A stretch of 64,000 bases of DNA, taken from positions 124,001 through 188,000 of the forward strand of contig NZ_CP115159.1 of NCBI RefSeq assembly GCF_027594425.1. The letters run 5' to 3'. Source of the stretch: Zunongwangia sp. HGR-M22 (GTDB lineage Bacteria > Bacteroidota > Bacteroidia > Flavobacteriales > Flavobacteriaceae). The position numbers and the translations under genes were made by a program. A model generated the notes under the pieces. That model was not told where the DNA came from, did not search any database, and saw only the letters and a list, made by a program, of their open reading frames with translations. This document shows positions 58,373 through 64,000 of the stretch, one piece after another (position 1 is the stretch's first letter; every line of letters starts with the position of its first letter).

Positions 58373-59797
58373 TTATTGCCATCCACCACCTAATGCTTCG
58401 TACAAATTAACTAAAGAATTTAGTTGCGTATATCTAGCATTAATAAGGTCTAATCTAGAATTAAGCGTATTTTCTCTTGCAGTTAATACTTCAAGATAAT
58501 TCGCTAATCCGTTATTAAGTAATTGCTCAGAATAATCTGTTGCAGTGCTGTAGGCATCAAATTCTTTTTCTTTAACCTCTATTTTTTCACTCGCAGCCTC
58601 GTAATTATAAAGCGCGTCAGATACTTCTTGGCTTGCAGTAAGAATCGCCTGTCTAAAGTTTAAACGAGCTTGCTCTTGTTGAGCTTCTGCAACTTCGTGC
58701 TGCGTTCTTATTTGGCGACCGTTAAAAATAGGTTGTGTTAAGCCACCAATTATATTTGCAAACAGTGAGTTGGTATCAACTAAATCTCCTGCATCCAAAC
58801 TTTGCAATCCACCAGTAGCTGTGATCGTTAAGGATGGATAGAAATTTGCTCTTGCTACATTAGTAAGTTCAAAAGCATTCCAAAGATTATATTCAGCTTG
58901 GATTACATCTGGACGATTTCTAAGTAGTTGAGTTGGAACACCGATTTTTAATTCAGTCGTTATTTTCTGATCAGATAGTTCTGTTCTCTCTATTTCCATA
59001 GGAGCTTTACCTAGTAGGATAGACATGCTATTCTCCATCAATCGCATATCATTTTTAAGATCTATTAAGATCGCCTGTGCCGTATATACTTGAGCTTCCG
59101 TTTGCTTTACGGCAGCGGCAGTAACGTTTCCAGCCTCTTTTAACGCTTTGTTGGTTTCAAGGCTATTTTTACGGTTTTTTATCGTTTGCTTGGTTACTTT
59201 AATCTGCTCGTCTAAAGAAAGCAAATTATAATAAGTTGTCGCAATACTAGAAATAAGTTGCGTTTTTACTGCCTGATGAGCAGCAACGCTTTGAAGGTAA
59301 CTGGCTTCGTAAGCTCTTTTGTTACTCCTAATTTTACCCCAAATGTCGGCTTCCCAAGAAAGGTTCCCAGATATTTCATATTGATCTATATGGTCACCAA
59401 TTCCTCCTCCTGGCACATTTCCTAATTGTAAACCTATCTGACTATTTTTAGAGAAATAGTTTCTAGAGAAACTTGCATTGCCGCTTAGTGTTGGAAAATA
59501 ACCGGCTTTACCTTGTTTAAGGTATGCTTCTGAAGCAAGAATTTGTTGCAAAGCTACCCTAATATCGATATTATTCTCCAATCCTTCTTCAATGTATTGT
59601 TGTAAAACAGGATCGGTGAATAAATCTCTCCAAGAGACATCTGCCATAGTAATACTATCCTGTGGCAGATTATCTGTTCTGAAGTTTTCTTCTTTAACAA
59701 CTTCTGGTCTTTCGTATTCTTTAGCTACAAAACAAGATTGCAGACTACATAAAAGTATTGGGAATACCAGAAATTTAAAACTGATGTATTTTTTCAT
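58373..59797 (-). CDS. TolC/OprM-type outer membrane efflux channel, lipoprotein
   Basis: A 474-residue outer-membrane factor, the exit duct of a tripartite drug efflux pump. The N-terminus has a lipoprotein signal with the lipidated Cys in LCSLQSC. Two tandem OEP repeats follow, as in NodT-family channels (VSWRDLFTDPVLQQYI and LRNRPDVIQAEYNLW are typical). It is the last gene of the operon, 14 bp after the RND pump gene. Confidence 0.93.
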   Translation of the reverse strand: MKKYISFKFLVFPILLCSLQSCFVAKEYERPEVVKEENFRTDNLPQDSITMADVSWRDLFTDPVLQQYIEEGLENNIDIRVALQQILASEAYLKQGKAGYFPTLSGNASFSRNYFSKNSQIGLQLGNVPGGGIGDHIDQYEISGNLSWEADIWGKIRSNKRAYEASYLQSVAAHQAVKTQLISSIATTYYNLLSLDEQIKVTKQTIKNRKNSLETNKALKEAGNVTAAAVKQTEAQVYTAQAILIDLKNDMRLMENSMSILLGKAPMEIERTELSDQKITTELKIGVPTQLLRNRPDVIQAEYNLWNAFELTNVARANFYPSLTITATGGLQSLDAGDLVDTNSLFANIIGGLTQPIFNGRQIRTQHEVAEAQQEQARLNFRQAILTASQEVSDALYNYEAASEKIEVKEKEFDAYSTATDYSEQLLNNGLANYLEVLTARENTLNSRLDLINARYTQLNSLVNLYEALGGGWQ

Positions 59798-59811
59798 CTT
59801 TAAATTTATTT

Positions 59812-62800
59812 CTAAGATTCTGTTTGTTCTACGGCTTCAGGCTTCTTTCCTATTTTTTCCTGCAACCATTGGAAAAGGATAAATAGAATAGGGATTACGA
59901 AAACTCCTAAGATCGTTCCTATAAGTAATCCTCCAACAGCTCCTGTTCCTATAGATCGGTTTCCTTCTGCTCCTACACCAGAGGCTAATACCAACGGCAT
60001 TAATCCTAAAATAAAGGCGAAGGATGTCATAAGAATAGGTCTCAAACGGGCTTTTGCACCATCAATCCCGGCATCTACAATAGACTCTCCGTTTCTTCTA
60101 CGTTGAATTGCGAATTCTACAATTAGAATTGCATTCTTCGCCAATAGTCCAACCAGCATGATCAAAGCAATCTGGAAGTAAATATTATTTTCCAGTCCCA
60201 TAAGCTTAGTACTTATATACGCTCCAAAAATACCTAGAGGTAAAGAAAGAATTACAGAAAATGGAAGTAAATAACTTTCGTATTGCGCAGCTAATAAGAA
60301 ATAAACAAATACCACACAAAGTATAAAAATCATAATTGTTTGGCTACCAGCATTAACTTCTTCTCGCGTAAGTCCTGAATAAGCTGTGGTATAATTAGAG
60401 CCTAACTTGCTTATCTCTTCGTTTACAATATCAATACCATCACCAGAACTAAATCCTGGATTCATAGCAACCGTTAACTTAGTAGAGTTAAAAAGGTTGA
60501 ACCTTGTTACAGATTGAGGGCCATAAACTCTTTCTAAACTTACATACTCAGTAAGCGGAGACATTTCGCCTGTTGAAGTTTTAACATACATTTGATTAAG
60601 GTCATCTTTATCTGCTCTGGCATTAGGATAAGACTGGATATAAACTCGATATTGTTTACCAAACCTAGAAAAATCAGCCGCATAAATACCTCCAATATAT
60701 CCCTGCATTGTTGCAAAAATGTCACTTATGGTAACACCCGTTTGCTTGGCTAATGGAATATTAATATCCATTTGATATTGGGGATAGTTTGTGTTGAATG
60801 CTGTTTGAGCATATTGCACTTCAGGATGAGACATAATGCTTTGCATAAACTTTTTATTCGCTTCATCTAAATCCTTAAAGCTACCGCTGGAACGGTCTAA
60901 TAAGTTTACTTCAACTCCTGATGCAGAACTAAATCCTGGAATACTAGGAGGAGAAAAGAAAATGATGTTTGCGTCTGGTATGGTGGCTGCGGTACCAAAA
61001 AGCTTTCCTGTAATAGCTTCAACAGATAACGAATCTTCACCACGTTCACTCCAATTGTCAAGTTTTATAAATCCTAAAGCATAGTTACTACCCTGGCCGT
61101 TCAATAGACTAAATCCATCTACCATGTTTAATCCTTGGATACCTGGAATATTTTTAACTTTATTATAAAGCTCTTCAGATATCTGATGTGTTTTATCTAA
61201 TGAAGAACCTGCTGGTAATTCAATATTTGCAAATACAATTCCTCTATCTTCATTAGGTACAAAACCGGTAGGCGTTGTTGTAGCCGTCCACCAAATTCCA
61301 ACTCCTGATAATATCAAAATTAAAACCGTAATCCATTTATTTTTATAAAGGAATTGTAAGGATTTACCATAGCGATTAATTGTAGCGTTAAAACCTCTAT
61401 TGAAGGCTGCATAGAATCGCTGTAAGTAGTTCTTTTTCTTATTTTCATCATCATGCTCATTATGTGGTTTTAAGAATAAAGCACACAACGCGGGACTAAG
61501 TGTTAATGCATTTACCGCAGAAATCGCAATGGCTACAATCAAAGTAATACCAAATTGCTCATAAAATACACCTGTTGGTCCTGTAATAAAAGTTACGGGT
61601 ATAAATACAGCGGCCATTACCAGGGTAATAGAAATAATTGCACCTGAAATTTCCTGCATGGCGTTTATAGTAGCGCCTTTTGCAGTTTTTGCACCTTCAT
61701 CTAATTTGGCGTGGACGGCTTCTACAACCACAATCGCATCATCTACCACAATACCAATCGCTAGTACTAAGGCAAATAGCGTTAGTAAGTTTATGGAGTA
61801 TCCAAAAAGATTCAGGAAGAAAAATGTACCTACAATCGAAACCGGTACTGCAATAGCAGGGATAAGTGTAGATCTGAAATCCTGTAGAAAAATAAATACT
61901 ACAATAAATACTAATATGAATGCTTCAACAAGTGTATGTACTACTTTTTCGATAGAAGCATTTAAGAATTCATTGGTATCGTAAGGGATAAAAACCTCGA
62001 TTCCTTCAGGAAAATCTTTTTTTAACTCTTCTAAACGAGATTTAATACTTTCGATGATTTCCTGAGCATTTGAACCTTTGGTTTGATAAACGGCCATACT
62101 TACACTAGGATTACCTAAAGTATTGGAGCTTACCTGGTAAGATTGTGCATCTAATTGAATATCTGCAACATCTTTAAGTCTAAGGAACTCTCCGTTTCCA
62201 AGCGCTTTTATGATAATATCTTCGTACTGTCCTTCTTCTTTATAACGGCCGGGATATTTTATGGTGTAAGAAAAGGTTTCTCCACTATTTTGTCCTAAAG
62301 TACCAGCAGCGGCTTCTAAACTCTGTTCGTTTAAGGCTGAAATTACATCTGAAGGAACAAGATCATAAGCTGTTAATCGTTCTGGTTTTAGCCAAATTCG
62401 CATGGCGTAATCCTGGCGAGAAAATACATTAACATCACCAACACCAGAAACCCTTTTGAATTCAGGAACAACATTAATATTTAGATAATTATTTAAAAAT
62501 GTTGCGTCGTAATTAGGGTTAGTGGTATAAAAAGACATAAACATCAGCGAACTTGTCTGCTGTTTTTGTGTAGTTACACCAGCTTGTGTTACCTCTTGTG
62601 GTAATAATGGATTGGCAAGGGCAACCCTGTTTTGTACGTTTACCGCATCGATATCGGGATCTGTATCCTGTTCAAAATAAACAGTAATTTCAGCAGTACC
62701 GTTATTGGTCGCACTAGAAGTAATGTAGGTCATTCCTTCTACCCCGTTTATCTGCTCTTCAATAGGAATAATTACACTTTCCAGAATAGTTTCTGCACTG

Positions 62801-62955
62801 GCACCTGTATAGGTAGCAGAAACTTTTACCGTTGGAGGTGCAATATCAGGGTATTGCTCTATTGGTAAATTGCTAAGTCCCAGAACTCCCAAAATAACAA
62901 TGATAATAGATATCACTGTAGAGAGGACGGGCCTTTCTATAAATGTTTTAAGCAT
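59812..62955 (-). CDS. RND family multidrug efflux permease (HAE1/AcrB type)
   Basis: A 1047-residue inner-membrane pump that exports drugs with proton uptake. FIERPVLSTVISIIIVILGVLG forms TM1. The proton-relay Asp pair is in the TM4 segment ALVLAIGIVVDDAIVVVEAV, and large periplasmic loops lie between TM1-2 and TM7-8. The second half repeats the fold up to TM12 near residue 1030. Length is typical of HAE1 pumps. It sits between the adaptor and the outer-membrane channel genes, so all three components are encoded together. Confidence 0.96.
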   Translation of the reverse strand: MLKTFIERPVLSTVISIIIVILGVLGLSNLPIEQYPDIAPPTVKVSATYTGASAETILESVIIPIEEQINGVEGMTYITSSATNNGTAEITVYFEQDTDPDIDAVNVQNRVALANPLLPQEVTQAGVTTQKQQTSSLMFMSFYTTNPNYDATFLNNYLNINVVPEFKRVSGVGDVNVFSRQDYAMRIWLKPERLTAYDLVPSDVISALNEQSLEAAAGTLGQNSGETFSYTIKYPGRYKEEGQYEDIIIKALGNGEFLRLKDVADIQLDAQSYQVSSNTLGNPSVSMAVYQTKGSNAQEIIESIKSRLEELKKDFPEGIEVFIPYDTNEFLNASIEKVVHTLVEAFILVFIVVFIFLQDFRSTLIPAIAVPVSIVGTFFFLNLFGYSINLLTLFALVLAIGIVVDDAIVVVEAVHAKLDEGAKTAKGATINAMQEISGAIISITLVMAAVFIPVTFITGPTGVFYEQFGITLIVAIAISAVNALTLSPALCALFLKPHNEHDDENKKKNYLQRFYAAFNRGFNATINRYGKSLQFLYKNKWITVLILILSGVGIWWTATTTPTGFVPNEDRGIVFANIELPAGSSLDKTHQISEELYNKVKNIPGIQGLNMVDGFSLLNGQGSNYALGFIKLDNWSERGEDSLSVEAITGKLFGTAATIPDANIIFFSPPSIPGFSSASGVEVNLLDRSSGSFKDLDEANKKFMQSIMSHPEVQYAQTAFNTNYPQYQMDINIPLAKQTGVTISDIFATMQGYIGGIYAADFSRFGKQYRVYIQSYPNARADKDDLNQMYVKTSTGEMSPLTEYVSLERVYGPQSVTRFNLFNSTKLTVAMNPGFSSGDGIDIVNEEISKLGSNYTTAYSGLTREEVNAGSQTIMIFILCVVFVYFLLAAQYESYLLPFSVILSLPLGIFGAYISTKLMGLENNIYFQIALIMLVGLLAKNAILIVEFAIQRRRNGESIVDAGIDGAKARLRPILMTSFAFILGLMPLVLASGVGAEGNRSIGTGAVGGLLIGTILGVFVIPILFILFQWLQEKIGKKPEAVEQTES

Positions 62956-62974
62956 TATTTTTGTTATCTAAGGA

Positions 62975-64000
62975 TTATTGAAATAATTGATCTACCGGCT
63001 TTGCGATGCTATCAAATGGCACTTCTTGCGGTTTTACTGTGGCACCAGGTCTAAGTTTTCCAGCGCCTTTTGCTACTATTTTATCGCCTTCTTTTAATCC
63101 AGAAGAGATCACATATAAATTACCAACATTCGCTTTGGTCTTTATTCTTATAGCATCCACTTTGTTGCTATCGGCAACTTTATAAGCCATAATGCTTCCT
63201 TGTTGCTCGAAAGTTGAGTTTTGTGGAACTACCGGAACTTCTTTATATGTTACGGGTATCTTAATAGTACCGCTGTTACCGTTGGTGATAAGCTGATTTG
63301 GATTATCGAAGATCGCTCTAAAGCTAACCGTACCGGTATTTTGATTAACCTGTCCTGTTACTGTTTGGATTTTTCCTTTTTCTTCGTAGGTCTCACCATT
63401 AGTTAGCACAAGACTAATTTCAGGAAAATTATTTACTTTTTCCTGGCGGTTTTCTCCTTCTGTAGATTGTATGAAATCTAAGTAATCAGACTCGTTCATA
63501 GAAAAGTAAGCATATACTTTTTCAATATCAGAAACCGTAGTTAAAGGTGTAGAATCTGATGGGCCTACTAAGGTTCCCTGTCTTAATCTTATCGAACCTA
63601 CATAGCCATCAACAGGACTTTTTACGGTTGCGTAGCCAATATTAGCGGTAACACCTTCGTATTTACTTTTAGCCTGTTCTAGATTGGCTTTGGCAGTTTC
63701 CAACTGAACTTCACTTACGATTTCTTTTTCAACTAGAGGTTTAATTTTATCAACTTCTACCTGGGCAGCGTTAACGCTAGCTTTTGCAGCATTAGCATCT
63801 TGTGTTAGTGATTGAGTTTCTAACTTAAAAAGGGGTTGTCCTTTTTTAACACGTTCACCTTCATCCACTAATACTTCCTGAATATATCCCTGCACTTTTG
63901 CACGTACATCACTGTTTACAATACCTTCAATTCTGGTAGGGTAAGAGTTATATCCTGTTAGTGTTTTTGTGGGAATAGTAATTACAGGATAAGGCATTGC
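62975..64000 (-). CDS. RND efflux periplasmic adaptor subunit (5' end outside window)
   Basis: A membrane-fusion protein that links the pump to the outer-membrane channel. The lipoyl half-motifs are in IEGIVNSDVRAKVQGYIQEV and VKSPVDGYVG, with the alpha-hairpin between (AKASVNAAQVEVDKIK). The beta-barrel domain follows. The frame is open to the window edge, and the residues before MPYPV belong to the same protein, so the ATG at 63997 is not the start; the signal or lipobox lies outside. Confidence 0.93.
   Translation of the reverse strand, partial: AMPYPVITIPTKTLTGYNSYPTRIEGIVNSDVRAKVQGYIQEVLVDEGERVKKGQPLFKLETQSLTQDANAAKASVNAAQVEVDKIKPLVEKEIVSEVQLETAKANLEQAKSKYEGVTANIGYATVKSPVDGYVGSIRLRQGTLVGPSDSTPLTTVSDIEKVYAYFSMNESDYLDFIQSTEGENRQEKVNNFPEISLVLTNGETYEEKGKIQTVTGQVNQNTGTVSFRAIFDNPNQLITNGNSGTIKIPVTYKEVPVVPQNSTFEQQGSIMAYKVADSNKVDAIRIKTKANVGNLYVISSGLKEGDKIVAKGAGKLRPGATVKPQEVPFDSIAKPVDQLFQ

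Overview
The window is AT-rich chromosomal DNA that looks like a marine or soil member of the Flavobacteriaceae (Bacteroidota), similar in style to Gramella or Zunongwangia. The grounds are the gene content (GreA-like 'SSAGDKxETGR' protein, IPExxxVDY-type protein between rnc and pyk, PTPS, OmpA with thrombospondin type-3 repeats, DUF4468-like secreted protein), the near absence of Shine-Dalgarno sequences, and repeated TAnnTTTG boxes 15-100 nt upstream of genes, which is the -7 element of the Bacteroidota primary sigma factor. Nearly all of it is core housekeeping sequence. I see no prophage, insertion sequence transposase, CRISPR array or rRNA operon.

Layout. 1-2.3 kb: start of fatty acid synthesis (fabH 3' end, accB, accC). 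2.4-6.3 kb: FAD oxidoreductase, mtgA, GreA-like protein, a small beta-barrel protein and an ABC ATPase. 6.5-12.3 kb (minus): S9 peptidase, asd, mscL, alr, tdk. 12.4-14.6 kb (plus): Pro/Glu-rich unknown protein, rsmI, an Fe-S type uracil-DNA glycosylase-like protein. 14.7-19.7 kb: ankyrin and lipoproteins, adenine deaminase, HopJ-family protein, recJ. 20.3-22.3 kb: a Cys-motif unknown, an LpxH-type phosphoesterase and a QueD/PTPS enzyme. 22.5-28.5 kb: a TPP riboswitch followed by thiS-thiC-tenI-like-thiE-thiG-thiH. 28.7-34.1 kb: 2OG-Fe(II) oxygenase, three tiny single-span membrane proteins downstream of an enoyl-CoA hydratase, GAF histidine kinase, MATE transporter, GNAT. 34.2 kb: tRNA-Ala(GGC). 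34.3-44.6 kb (minus): DUF4468-like protein, hydrolase, AddB-like nuclease, OmpA, kbl, AddA-like helicase-nuclease. 44.8-49.7 kb: superoxide dismutase, a long PurF-like amidotransferase with a PfkB kinase, rnhA, purN. 49.8-54.1 kb (plus): acpP-fabF-rnc-IPExxxVDY-like-pyk. 54.3-58.2 kb: dinB, NAD(P)-binding protein plus CYTH protein, thioredoxin, membrane-bound class III cyclase. 58.4 kb to the end (minus): a tripartite RND efflux operon whose adaptor gene runs off the window.

The most coherent functional block is the thiamine operon: the riboswitch senses the end product, and the genes cover the pyrimidine (thiC) and thiazole (thiS, thiG, thiH, probable tautomerase) branches and their coupling (thiE). 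thiD and thiF are not in the window. The AddA/AddB pair supplies double-strand-break end processing.

The least ordinary parts are the intergenic regions from 19.7 to 30.1 kb. They hold several different palindromic or dispersed repeat families: two copies each of at least two palindromic elements, a 125-nt hairpin inside the thi operon, a shared 19-mer that forms the end of the ThiE reading frame, and a duplicated gene start flanking a repeat. They also hold three adjacent genes of 42-57 codons for single-span membrane proteins.
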